Shown here: piece after piece, positions 13,044 to 24,060 of the stretch
Layout: each line of letters starts with the position of its first letter
Numbering within the stretch: the stretch's first letter is position 1
DNA from: Sialis fuliginosa
Taxonomy: Eukaryota > Arthropoda > Insecta > Megaloptera > Sialidae
DNA: 64,000 nt
NCBI GenBank assembly: GCA_961205875.1
Contig: OY540815.1
Span: 2,666,001 to 2,730,000, forward strand
Reading direction: 5' to 3'
Position numbers and translations under genes: made by a program
Notes under the pieces: generated by a model
What the model was told of the DNA's origin: nothing
Databases searched by the model: none
What the model saw: only the letters and a program-made list of their open reading frames with translations

Positions 13044-16000
13044 CTAAATATAAACAAACATTAATTTAACATAAAAGCGTACATCTTGTAATATTTCACT
13101 TACAGTTCGTCCGGACAGTTGACAGGCTGAGCAAGCCGGTAGCCGTCCCTCAGATACATCTCCATCTCGAACGGGTCTATCTCTGCGTATGGCTGCTGCG
13201 CGAGAGTCATGAACTCCCACAGGAGCACGCCGAATGACCACACGTCTGATTGGAAGAAGAACAGGTTGTGCTGAAGGCTTTCGACGGACAGCCACTTGAT
13301 TGGCCTGTTCTCGTTGTCGCCAAGGCAGTGATAGTCTGCGGGGAACAGGTCCCTTGACAGGGCGTTGTCGGTTATGCGTATTCTGAGCTTGTCATCTACG
13401 ACACAGTTTCTGGCCGCCAGATCCCGATGCTTGAGCATTTTCGAGTGCAGGTATTGCATGCCGTGGACAACCTGCAGTGCCATGTGCACAACCTCCTGGG
13501 TCGTCAGAGTGTGAGCGATCCCTTCTGGACACAGCTTACACTTCTGCAGGAATTTCTTCAGGTTCGAGTCATCATCACACGGGTACACAAGCAACGGCGC
13601 TAAGTTCTCCTCGATCGACACCCCGAGGATGCCTAGGATGTTGGGGTGTTCCAGCCCGTACATTGTCATGCCTTCTTGGAGCAGCAGGGATGTCTGCGTC
13701 TCAGACGCGTGTGTCGTGACGGTCTTTACGAACACGCTACGGTCACTTGAGTCTTCCGTGAAAGTACCGTCGTAGACACGGCTGAACGTACCCTCAAGGA
13801 TGACATTCTTCAGACAAATGCGACACCTACAATAATTACGATTCATAATTATTTTAACAAGATTCACAAACGTTTTAAAACATGGGTAATTTAGTACTCT
13901 ATCCCTGGGTTGCATAAAGCAAAATTAACAACGATTAGTTAATCAGTTGTTTTCAAACCATGATTAATGTTAATTCTAAACTTATTTTTGATTTGTAAAT
14001 GAACAATTCACTAAATATGATCATTTTTTATATTATAAAATTTATCATAACTGTGATTGTTTTTTAGAATTAACGTAATAATGGTTTTAAAACAACTGAT
14101 TAACTAATCGTGATTAATTTTGCTTTATGCAATCCGAGGTATGCCATTTAAATAAATTTTTAAACAAATATGTTGAAATTATTGATTTTGATTTTCGGAC
14201 TGATTACAATAACTTCCAGTTGGGAAGTTAAAAACAAAAAAATTGTATACGTGTGGGGTATCAAAATGTAGATCTCAATCAGTAGAATTTCACCCTATTT
14301 TTAATTTTTTTTCTAACTCAAAAATGGCAATTGTAGAGGGCTAAAAGCGGTATTTTATTTTGCACCCCCCCACCTCTAACTCTGTAATTACCGGCTCAAA
14401 AAATTTGAAAAAAATTTAGTAACGAGGCTTTGGTGGGAATACCAACGACAAATACTAAAGTCAACAGTATAATTTTAAATTTTGGAATAATAGAGAGGGG
14501 TGTCATAGAATTTTTAATTTTCATATCTAGGCATGTGGGATGTCAAAATATACATCTCAATTAGTAGAATATGACCATATTTTTTTTTTTAAACTCAAAA
14601 ATGCATGGCTCCAAACATTCCATGTAGTACGAACTTCGGAATCCTTATGGCATACACTCGTGTACGTCTTGCCCGAATTATTTTTGTGTTCATTATAAAA
14701 GGAGGGGAATGGTTAGGTTAGGTTAGGTTAGGTATTGTGCCATAGATGCGACACTAGTTTTAATAAAAATATTAAAGTTTAAGGTAAAAATGGATGCCAC
14801 ATTGTATACAATGTTTTGATTCGCGTAGCTCTTCTATTTAAGTGGATGTTCCATACTGTCAATGTCTGTACTGTTAATTGCGCCAGTGTAATCAGTTCTA
14901 TTATAAATTACTGCATCAACTTGGCGCATTTAACCCGGCGATGGTCAACTCGGCAATAATCAATTATTTAAAAAAAATGTTTTAGTACAAGTTTTTAGAG
15001 AAATTCTTTCCTACGTAATGCTAATGCTATAGTTTTATGTAAACTGTCGTCCACGTCATCTAACGGTCAGAATCAACGTAATTTTTTTTAGTAATAGTTG
15101 GCAACACTAACTGTACCCAACTGTTTCTATCAGGGCTTCGAACAGTTATTTTTTTCGTTTCGGTTTTCGTTCTGGTTTGAGTAAAAAAATATATTTCGGT
15201 TCGGTTCCGGTTTTCGTTCCGCAAAAAATAACGGTTTTTCCGGTTTTCGGTTCAGCTCCGAGTGATTAATTAGAAAAAAAAATTATTTGTATTAAAAAAA
15301 TATTTTCTACCATAATTTAGAATATTTTATGGTACTTGTATGATAGTCTGAACAACAATTGAAGTGGGAAATAAGATCATGTTAACACGCGTATTTTAAC
15401 ATGTACTGAACCGTAAAAACCGATATTTTTATTTCGGTTCTGTTCCGGCAAAAAATAACGGTTTTTCCGGTTTTCGGTTCAGTTCCGGTTCGAAGCCCTG
15501 GTTTCTATAAACACTTCCCTCCTTTTCATTATCTAAGTGTTCTATAGAATATAATAACAGTTATTCTGGATGTTTTCATCCGGTAGAAGTCATAATGGCA
15601 TGGGCTTCAGTAATTCCAAAACATGTTATGAATATGTTTTAATTATAATTATTAATAATTAATCTTGAAAGCCTCTTAATATTGTTATATAATATCTCTT
15701 ACCTTTGTACACTGACAGTCTTAATCTTCTCCTTCAAATCCTTCGACTGTTCATCTGATAACGGCCTCGAAAGCTTCCGGAAGCTGTAGTAGTTATCAGT
15801 CTTATCAGAAAACGGACTCTCCCCTGTGAAAAGGTTCTGTGAAATCGGAAGCATCGTCGATAAAAATGTTGGCTGGGGATTAACGGAGCACTCGACCGGT
15901 TTATTTTCGATGTGGACCGAAGACGCAAGTATCGTGATGAATATAATCAAGCAAACGATACACCCGAAAGCAATGTGGAATATATTAATCGCCGTCTGAA

Positions 16001-16635
16001 CAAAATTGGTATCGTTTTGTACAGTCGATGGTGCTTCGGTTTTTGTACAGATTTTGTTGCGTTTGATAATAAGTGAGGTTATGTTATTTGTAGAACGATT
16101 CGAAACAAAATTGAATTTAACCGTTATCAACGACTCTGCCGTTTCCAAGCCGGTACATTGGATAGAGATTGTGAATGTTTCTAGTATTAAAGGGAGGAAA
16201 CCTGTGTCGGATATGTTTAGTTGGGGTACAGTGAGTCCAGGGGATTTGGGAACGTCTAAAAAGATTTCGTAGGGTATCTGAAAAAATTAATTGAATAAAT
16301 AAAACTCTAATTAAGATTTGATAGGACTTACGTTTCGTCCATCCAGACTTTGCCAAGAGAATGATAGGTATCCTAATTGTGTTGGAACTGGAATTATTGA
16401 ATCTATTGCATGGTTGTTTGTTATTCCATCTCGTACGTAAAATAGTTCTGCAGGAATACCTGATGAATGAAATCATATTTGTTATTTTGTTGTTTTAATT
16501 TATTAATTTTCAATGTAATATACCAAATAAGCGTTTCACTTCATTTTGATTTAAATATAAGTTAAAACTGGCACTAATATTAATAATATATTGAGAAAAA
16601 AGTAATAAAAATACAGTTAAACTAATATTAAACAT
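12932..16635 (-). CDS. drl: Derailed/RYK-family Wnt receptor pseudokinase
   Basis: Single-pass receptor that in animals binds Wnt5-class ligands and guides axons and cells. Five exons join in frame: 16524-16635, 16332-16459, 15703-16277, 13104-13826 and 12932-13043, giving 549 residues plus TAA. I assembled them from GT-AG borders and matching phases. Residues 1-22 are a hydrophobic signal peptide. About 24-157 is the WIF domain (EVKRLFGIPAELFYVRDG spans exons 1-2). KRNK at 152-155 sits where RYK proteins have a basic cleavage site. A membrane span lies at about 177-200. The kinase-like domain runs from about 275 to the end. It has a degenerate glycine loop (EGTFSRVYDG, 283-292), K306, HRDLAARN (405-412) and DNA (425-427) in place of DFG, the known RYK-family substitution. 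Drosophila has several paralogues (drl, Drl-2, dnt), so the symbol marks the family. The start is supported by the signal peptide. Confidence 0.92.
13104..13826 (-). CDS. drl: drl exon 4 (kinase-like domain)
   Basis: Carries nearly the whole pseudokinase, from RCRICLKN to PVNCPDEL. The sequence is notably GC-richer than its surroundings, as is common for conserved exons in this window. The reading frame continues upstream of the acceptor at 13827, but that extension lacks family similarity and is intron. Confidence 0.92.
13908..14137. mobile_element. Short foldback MITE in drl intron 3
   Basis: Arms of about 70 bp are inverted copies of each other. They begin TTGCATAAAGCAAAATTAA and include GATTAGTTAATCAGTTGTTTT. 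The element is about 230 bp with no ORF. The flanking 8-mers match only partly (TCCCTGGG, TCCGAGGT), so its class is uncertain. The right part of the spurious ORF extension of drl exon 4 ends just before it. Confidence 0.7.
14210..14620. repeat. Dispersed repeat, two related copies; relative at 47250-47510
   Basis: The pattern GGTATCAAAATGTAGATCTC, AATTAGTAGAATTTCACC, then TTTTTTTCTAACTCAAAAATG occurs twice here. It recurs around 47290 and 47410 (TGTAGGGGGCTAAAAGC). Non-coding, of unknown class. Confidence 0.5.
14711..14733 (+). repeat. Interstitial telomere-type (GGTTA)n
   Basis: Four exact GGTTA units followed by GGT. TTAGG is the ancestral insect telomere repeat, and this short internal copy lies in drl intron 3. 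Confidence 0.8.
15131..15500. mobile_element. hAT-type MITE, 370 bp, in drl intron 3
   Basis: The termini are CAGGGCTTCGAAC and GTTCGAAGCCCTG, with an exact 8-bp duplication GTTTCTAT (15123-15130, 15501-15508). The subterminal regions are rich in CGGTTTTCGGTT-like motifs. There is no ORF. Confidence 0.88.
15703..16277 (-). CDS. drl: drl exon 3
   Basis: End of the WIF domain with its conserved NNIT segment and cysteines (CTGLETAES, KRNKICTK), the transmembrane segment and the juxtamembrane cytoplasmic region. It ends AG before a GTAAGA donor and is completed by the first G of exon 4. Confidence 0.9.
16332..16459 (-). CDS. drl: drl exon 2
   Basis: Middle of the WIF domain (IPAELFYVRDG, then YLSFSWQSLDGRN). 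It is bounded by a CAG acceptor and a GTAAGT donor. It starts in phase 1 and ends in phase 0. Intron 2 is 54 bp. Confidence 0.88.
16524..16635 (-). CDS. drl: drl exon 1
   Basis: Codes for the start methionine, a hydrophobic signal sequence and the first WIF residues (NLYLNQNEVKRLFG). It is too short for a usual ORF screen. The GT donor follows directly after the first base of the glycine codon, which exon 2 completes. Intron 1 is 64 bp. Confidence 0.85.
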
Positions 16636-16738
16636 ATTTTTTGTTCTATTATTTCGAATTGTTTATTACAAATGTCAAAATAATCTTATCCGACTATTTT
16701 CGGATCGTTCCGAAAGAGGTTAGAATCTAACTAGATTA

Positions 16739-17796
16739 ATGTCCGGTATTATAATAAATATATATTATATATATATAATAAGATATATAATATATATAAA
16801 GGAGCTAGCAAATTTGCTAGCTAGCAAGCTCTTTCAAATGAGATATCAAACTTATATGACAGTTTTTATGGAGTTTGTTGAAGACCAGTGTTACCAGCAG
16901 TGTTGCCAGTATGAACTCCCTAAAAAGTACGATAAAATGGTACGGAATTTGACAAAAAGGTACGGTTTCAAACTGTTGTGATTAAATAACTTTTTTTGTC
17001 GCCCCCAACCCCTGATACTACAAATGTTAAAATTGTTAGAAATGTATTTAAATTATTATTTTTTATTTAATTTTATTCTTTATTTTATTTAGTGTTAAAA
17101 GACATCAATTATCAAGTCATTAATGGACGCCTTTTATGTTTCGTTAAAATAATACTGAAAAGGTACGTTTTGTTTTTACTTTTATTTTTATTGGTGTTAT
17201 TCATAATAAAAAATTATTTTTTTACGTAGTGAAGCTGAATAAAAGTTTGTAAAAATCTTTGTTGAGCAAAAGGTACGGTCAGAGCTGAGGTACGATTTTG
17301 GTACGGTCGGGTCATGAATAGTACGAAAACCGTACTAAAGTTCAAACTCCCTAAAAAGTACGATAAGCTTACCAAAATGGTACAAAATTTGACAAAAAGG
17401 TACGGTTTCAACTTTTTAAACTGTTGTGATTAAAGAACTTTTTTTGTCACATTTTGTCACCCCCAACCCCTGATACTACAAATGTTAAAATTGTTAGAAA
17501 TGTATTTGAATTATTATTTTTTATTTAATTATACTCTTTATTTTATTTTGTGTTAAAAAACAACAATTATCAAGTAATTAATGGAACGCCCCTTATGTTT
17601 CGTTAAAAAACCGTCAATAGTGAAAAGTAGATATAGACGAAAAAATTAAGGTACGCTTCGTTTTTACTTTAAATTTAACTGGTAAAGGTATTCATAATAA
17701 ACATTTTATTTTTTTATTTTTTTTTTACGTAGTGGAGCTGAAATCTTTGTGGGGCAAAAGGTACGGTCAGAGCTGAGGTACGATTTTGGTACGGTC
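16739..17796. repeat. Repeat cluster with ~440-bp tandem duplication
   Basis: 16739-16870 has a TA-rich run and an inverted pair GAGCTAGCAAATTTGCTAGC. Its relatives lie at 21601-21660 and 24744-24800 (CCGGTATCATAAAGGACC). From about 16910 to 17795 one unit is present twice (AACTCCCTAAAAAGTACGAT, then CCCAACCCCTGATACTAC). Repeated GGTACG motifs in opposite orientations occur inside. The 80-codon ORF here is a by-product. Confidence 0.6.
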
Positions 17797-18319
17797 CAAG
17801 GTATATAAAGACAAGGTAGTCTCAACAATTCCTTGACCAATCAGCGTTGGCGCGGGAATTGACGTCACCTGGGGGATATATTCAAATGTCATAAATTTTT
17901 AATAGAATATTAATTACAAAAAATTCCTTTATTTATTCTTGTTTTCGTATTTTTTGATATTTTAACAACACATACAATCAAATAAGTACAAATTCGACAT
18001 AGCAAAATCATAAAGTGCTGTCAGAATCATATAACGTATTGCCAACTTAAGAATAGTAAAAATGATGCTTCCCGAATTGACCAAATTGTCTTTGACAGCT
18101 TTTTTATGATTTTACAATGTCGAATTTGTACTTATTTGATTGTATTTGTTGTTAAAATATCAAAAAATACGAAAACAAGAATAAATAAGGAATTTTTTGT
18201 AATTAATATTCTATTAAAAATTTATGACATTTGAATAGATCCCCCAGATGACGTCAATTACCGCGCCAACGCTGATTGGTCAAGGAATTGTTGAGAGTAC
18301 CTTGTCTTTATATACCTTG
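17797..18319. mobile_element. Palindromic MITE with promoter-like arms, copy 1
   Basis: Almost the whole element is an inverted repeat with arms of about 240 bp. It starts CAAGGTATATAAAGACAAGG and ends with the complement. Reading outward, each arm has TGACGTCA (a perfect CRE in the left arm at 17860-17867), a CCAAT box (ATTGG in GCTGATTGGTCAA) and TTTATATA near the end. The centre contains a second inverted segment around TGACAGCTTTTTTATG. There is no ORF of note. An additional single arm follows at 18320-18398. Confidence 0.8.
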
Positions 18320-18398
18320 CCCCCAGGTGACGTCAATTCCCGCGCCAACGCTGATTGGTCAAGGAATTGTTGAGACTACCTTGTCTTTATATACCTTG
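18320..18398 (+). repeat. Extra arm of the palindromic MITE
   Basis: A nearly exact copy of the terminal 79 bp of the right arm (CAGGTGACGTCAATTCCCGC to TTTATATACCTTG), directly adjoining copy 1, so two promoter-like modules lie in tandem. Confidence 0.8.
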
Positions 18399-18439
18399 GA
18401 GGCGGGTGAGGTTTTCAAAATGGTAGCCATTATGAGAAA

Positions 18440-21400
18440 AATTTTATCCGCCGTAACGGCCGTAACCTTGCGCCGTAACGACCGTAACCTATTACTCGAT
18501 GACCATGAACTTAGCGAAGCACCTATTGCTAATCAAAACGAAATTAGGTGGATTATTTGTTGCTAATTAGTTGCTAATTAGTTACGCTGATTTTGATTTT
18601 GTTGCTCAATTTTTTCTTTATTTTTTGGGGTTTTTCGCTAAGTTCATATGAACTTAGTGGAGCACCTCCCTTAAATAAGCTTCAGGCGAAACAGAACACG
18701 GCTGAAAATTTGTTGCTAATTAGTTGCTAATTAGTTACGCTGATTCTGATTTTGTTGCTCAATTTTTTCTGTATATTTTTGGGTTAAACGCTAAGTTAAT
18801 ATGCAGTTTGCGAAGCACCCCCCCCCCCCTTAAAATAGCTTCAGAGGAATCAGAACACGGCTGAGAATTTGTTGCTAATTAGTTACGCTGATTTTGATTT
18901 TGTTGCTCAATTTTTTCTTTATTTTTTGGGGTTTTGCGAAGTTCATATGAACTTAGCGGAGCACCTCCCTTAAATAAGCTTCAGGCGAATCAGAACACGG
19001 CTGAAAATTTGTTGCTAATTAGTTACGCTGATTTTGATTTTGTTGCTCAATTTTTTCTGTATTTTTTTGGGTTAAACGCTAAGTTAATATGCAGTTTGCG
19101 AAGCACCCCCCCTTAAAATAGCTTCAGAGGAATCAGAACACGGCTGAGAATTTGTTACTAATTAGTTACGCTGATTTTGATTTTGTTGCTCAATTTTTTC
19201 TTTATTTTTTGGGGTTTTTCGCGAAGTTCATATGAACTTAGCGGAGCACCTCCCTTAAATAAGCTTCAGGCGAATCAGAACACGGCTGAAAATTTGTTGC
19301 TAATTAGTTGCTAATTAGTTACGCTGATTTTGATTTTGTTGCTCAATTTTTTCTTTATTTTTTTGGGTTTTTCGCTATGTTCATATGAACTTAGCGGAGC
19401 ATCTCCCTTAAATAAGCTTCAGGCGAATCAGAACACGGCTGAAAATTTGTTGCTAATTAGTTGCTAATTAGTTACGCTGATTTTGATTTTGTTGCTTAAT
19501 TTTTTCTTTATTTTTTTGGGTTTTTCGCTAAGTTTATATGCAGTTTGCGAAGCACTCCCCCTTAAATTAGCTTCAGACGAATTAAAACACAGCTGAGAAT
19601 TTGTTGCTAATTACACTGATTTTGATTTTGTTGCTCAATTTTTTCTTTATTTTTTTTGGGTACTTCGCTAAGTTCATATGAACTTACTTGACCCCCCCCC
19701 CTTAAAATAGCTTCAGACGAATCAGAACACGGTTGAGAATTTGTTGCTAATTAGTTACGTTGATTTTGATTTTATTGCTCAATTTTTTCATTATTTTTTG
19801 GGTTCTTCGCTAAGTTCATATGAACTAATATTCATAATACAATTAAACTAATATTCATAATACCAAGGTGAGTTTTATTTCTGACCATTTAAATTTTTCA
19901 AATTCATATTAAAAAAATATTCACATAAACTATACGGAAACAATAAATAATCAGTATTCAAGTATTTATAATCATACTGTGTTGGGAAGTTGATTGTGTG
20001 GACCTAAAGGGTTTCACCCCACCCAGTGGCGTATTTACCTTAAGTGCCGCCCTGGGCAAAAAAAATTTCCGCCCCTGTACTAAGAGAAAATATGATTAAT
20101 TTTTGATAGAAGTGATAACTGTTTTTATAAGCGCTGTAGAACAAAATATAATAAAAATTAAAAACTGGGGACCTTTTTTTCACTACTAATTTTTTGTCTT
20201 CCTATTGTTTTTAATATTCTGTATTAAACTAAAAGAAACTAAAGAAATCTGCCGCCCCTCTCAGCCTGCCGGCCTAGGCCATGGCCCCATGGTAAATACG
20301 CCACTGACCCCAACCCAAGCTTGTTTTTATTGTTTTGGGTGCTTCGCTAAGTTTATATGCAGTTTGCGAAGTACTTCCCCTTAAATTAGCTTTATCATGT
20401 CTAACAGTGCATACAGGTAAATACAATAACAATAATATGTTTTAATGTTAAAAAAATCGACATGTTATAGCACAAGCGCATCGAACAATTTTACTTACGA
20501 CAAATTTTTTTTTGTAATTAGCAACAAATTCTCAGCCGTGTTCTGATTCGTCTGAAGTTAATTTAAGGGGGGGTGCTCCGTTAAGTTCAAATGAACTTAG
20601 CGAAGAACCCAAAAAAATAAAATAAAAATTGAGCAACAAAATCAAAATCAGCGTAACTTATTAGCAACAAACTCTCAGCTCTGTTCTAATTCGTCTGAAG
20701 CTAATTTAAGGGGGAGTTCTTCGCAAACTGCATATAAACTTAGCGAAAAACCCAAAAAAATACAGAAAAAATTGAGCAACAAAATCAAAATCAGCCTAAC
20801 TAATTAGCAACAAATTCTCAGCCGTGTTCTGATTCGCCTGAAGCTAATTTAAGGGGGGGTGCTCCGCTAAGTTCATATGAACTTAGCGAAGAACCCAAAA
20901 AAATAAAGAAAAAATTGAGCAACAAAATCAAAATCATCGTAACTAATTAGCAACAAACTCTTAGCTCTGTTCTAATTCGTCTAAAGCTAATTTAAGGGGG
21001 AGTTCTTCGCAAACTGCATATTAACTTAGCGTATAACCCAAAAAAATACAGAAAAAATTGAGTAACAAAATCAAAATCAGCGTAACTAATTAGCAACAAA
21101 TTTTCAGCCGTGTTCTGATTCGCCTGAAGCTTATTTAAGGGAGGTGCTCCGCTAAGTTCATATGAACTTAGCGAAAAACCCCAAAAAATAAAGAAAAAAT
21201 TGAGCAACAAAATCAAAATCAGCGTAACTAATTAGCAACTAATTAGCAACAAATTCTCAGCCGTGTTCTGATTCGTCTGAAGCTATTTTAAGGGGGGGTG
21301 CTTCGCTAAGTTCATATGAACTTAGCGAAGCACCCAAAAAAATAATGAAAAAATTGAGCAACAAAATCAAAATCAGCGTAACTAATTAGCAACAAATAAT

Positions 21401-21590
21401 CCACCTAATTTCGTTTTGATTAGCAATAGGTGCTTCGCTAAGTTCATGGTCATTATTACTCGTCTCGCTCTGACCGCTTGTCAAAAAGAGATAAGAACTG
21501 AAGACGTAACAAAAGCTATCTTTAGACTTTATTTGATAAGTAGTTAGAGCAGGATGGGTAGCAAGGTATGTTACGGCGGACAAAATCCAC
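18440..21590. mobile_element. 3.1-kb foldback element built of ~150-bp units with palindromes
   Basis: The left array (about 18480-19830) and the right array (about 20500-21440) are made of the same unit in opposite orientation. The unit contains TAATTAGTTACGCTGATTTT, a poly-T/GGGTTTTTCG part and a 22-24 bp perfect palindrome with half-site GCTAAGTTCAT. The outer ends are inverted too (ATCCGCCGTAAC near 18446, GTTACGGCGGA near 21571; ATTAGGTGGATTATTTG on both sides). The centre (about 19830-20500) is unique and contains a hAT MITE. Short ORFs inside are products of the repeat. Confidence 0.75.
20024..20306. mobile_element. hAT-type MITE (CAGTGGCGTATTTACC), 283 bp
   Basis: The inverted ends CAGTGGCGTATTTACC / GGTAAATACGCCACTG are perfect over 16 bp. 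The flanking 8-mers ACCCCACC and ACCCCAAC differ at one base, consistent with a hAT target duplication. It sits in the unique centre of the foldback element. Confidence 0.85.
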
Positions 21591-21600
21591 TAATTTGTAT

Positions 21601-21800
21601 TATGTTCGGTATTATAAAAGAGCTAGCAAAATTTGCTAACTAGCAAGCACTTTCAAATGGAGTATTAATTCTGTAATTCTGTATCTATGGATTAGCTATG
21701 GAATTTAGAGCAGTGATACTTCAACCCCTTCAACCAATTGTAACACAGTTGGTATGCCCAAGGTTATTACATATATGTATAGGTTACCTCAGTAGGGGTA
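21601..21800. repeat. Copy of the cluster found at 24061-24995
   Basis: GGTATTATAAAAGAGCTAGC matches 16739 onward and 24744 onward. TCTATGGATTAGCTATGGAA, AGAGCAGTGATACTTCAA and AATTGTAACACAGTTGG match the reverse complement of 24930-24995. AGGTTACCTCAGTAG matches the reverse complement of 24030. Confidence 0.6.
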
Positions 21801-22272
21801 ATTGTGTAGAACAAGGTGGAACGACTTCTACTTGACGGATTTTAATGAAATATATTTTAAAAGATTCACTACAACACACAGATTATGAATATTTGGGGAG
21901 CGTTTCATGATAGTTCACTGTTAATAATAAATTAATTAAAAATTTTAAGCGATTGACAGTACAAAATAGACGCCATGTTTACGTACTTGGGCACGTTATT
22001 AGAGATAGGCGGCACATTGGATATTAATAATGCTTGAATATTGATGTTCTTTTGTATGGATTTCTTAAATGTGGGGCTTATAAACTATAGTTTAAAAAAT
22101 ATGCGTTACTTATTATTATATCAAATTAAAACATTTTCGCGTCAGCGAAAATGTAGTATTCTTATATGCTATTTTATTATGTAATAAATTTTATGTTTTA
22201 TTTATTAAATTTATTTAATATTATTCTATAGAACACTGTTTTTCTGTCTGAAGAGAAGTTTGGTGACTGTCC

Positions 22273-22435
22273 CAGTGGCGTAGTAAGAAAATTTTTAGGG
22301 GGGGGGGGTGAATACATATGAGTTAAATTTTTTGAAGGTATTTTGAACAAATGTTTTTCAAAACATACTTTTATGGAACATTGACTATTGCGGGGGAGGG
22401 GTCGTCCCCAAAAACCCCCCGTTACTACGTCACTG
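22273..22435. mobile_element. hAT-type MITE (CAGTGGCGTAGTAA), 163 bp
   Basis: The inverted ends are CAGTGGCGTAGTAA and TTACTACGTCACTG, with G-run and C-run subterminal tracts. The flanking 8-mers GACTGTCC and AATTGTCC match at six of eight positions. Non-autonomous. Confidence 0.7.
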
Positions 22436-23980
22436 AATTGTCCTTTATATTAAGGTTTAAGTTTAATTTTTTGTTACTAATATGTATTTATCAGCCCAGT
22501 TTGCCGTTTGATACACATTCTGGCTACAATTAAATAACACACCATGCGCGCGCATACTTCATTTTCAATATGGCGATTGAATAAATGTCAAACGTATGGA
22601 ATTTTTATGAAAATATAAGTATTTTAAGGGTTTTATGATAACATTTTCTATTAAAATAAGTAGCAAATCATGATAACAATTATATATCAACTGTACTACA
22701 ACGTATGTTTTAGTGGTAAAAATTTATATTGAAAAACGTTCATACACCGTATTCTACACATTTACCGATGAAACCATATGAAACGTTAATCTTCAAAAGA
22801 AATGAATCAGAAAATGTTATCGTAATGAATGCTGATCACTATACATACATTGACTATATGTATACATTGTCATTGTTCAATCTCCAATCCTGATCATTAT
22901 CTGCTATGTGAGGATTAAAATATAATCAATACAATCATGGCAACTTTAAAAGTCATTTACACAAAATAGGAGTAACACAGTAAAACCATCAGAGATCTTC
23001 ACCACATATAATTTTCACGTACTCTCTATGATATTGCTTGAAGACATCTACAGGACACAATATTAATCTACCAGTATCTGTAGACTCACTTTTAGCCAAT
23101 GGAATTACGAAGTTATTGTAGCATTAATTAAATGAGGCTATTCGCAGCGTACATGATGACAGCGCTAAGTAGCATTTACGACTGGCGGGCTAAAATGATA
23201 AGTATGTAAACAAATAATTTAAATAAAATATCGCAATATATATAAATATATATTTTAGATAATTCTTTATGACTATAGTGCGGTTAATCATATTGACCTT
23301 TCTATTTTCAGTTAAAAATAAGCCCGCCACAAGTTCCCTCGGCGCTGTAATCGATTTAGTTTCTCCCGTCACCTGCTTCGCATCCAGCAAATAATAAATA
23401 TTTTATTTAAAGTAGACAGTACAGACATAATAATAAATTTAAAATAATTACTATTATTAGACATAATATAAAGTAAGAAATAAAATATATTGTACTTAAT
23501 TTAAGAATTTATATATTTGTATATTGTTGATATTAATGTAATACATAAATGCCAAAATAAACTTATTGTTGGTAGGTAAGTAGTCGTATCAATTCATGGT
23601 TTTACATTCTTATAAGAATGCTATATATAATAATAGCTTTCCAGCAGTTGTGAGAAACATGCCGCATTCCAATAAAAAATATATATAAGTGCCTTAAAAA
23701 TAAAAAATAAAGTATCGTTAAGATTTATGAGCTTACAATCAATAACTAATAATAAGAGTTTACTTTTACATGCATTTATTTTTTTATTTTATAATACTTC
23801 AATAATAAATAATTACGATAGTTTTATTTATTTTTTAAATATTATATGCAATGATTTGTGCTTTTGTAATTACATGTATTGTTAAAATAGTTTAAAATAT
23901 CCAAAAATTCGAAATAATACGATGACAACGTTTAATAAATATGTATTTGCAAGCCACTTTCCTGTATTACATTTAAATGA
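22436..23980. other. AT-rich intergenic stretch
   Basis: No gene was recognised. At about 23159-23349 weak inverted ends (ACAGCGC...TGGCGGGCT and AGCCCGCCA...GCGCTGT) may mark an old MITE. The rest is featureless to the eye. Confidence 0.35.
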
Positions 23981-23990
23981 GCATGCGGTG

Positions 23991-24060
23991 TGACGTAATT
24001 CCCGCGCGGGCGCTGATTGGTCAAATCTACTGAGGTAACCTCTTATATATATAAACCTTG
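23991..24060 (+). promoter_or_regulatory. Diverged CRE-CCAAT-TATA module
   Basis: TGACGTAATTCCCGCGCG, GCTGATTGGTCAA and a TATATATATAAACCTTG run occur in the same order and spacing as the outward-facing arm of the palindromic MITE, but with a clearly diverged sequence. It is followed by segments inverted with respect to 24830-24930. Promoter activity is an inference. Confidence 0.4.

Noticed and set aside
13044-13295. 83-codon arginine-rich ORF on the minus strand
   Set aside because: Out-of-frame shadow of drl exon 4 running into the intron.
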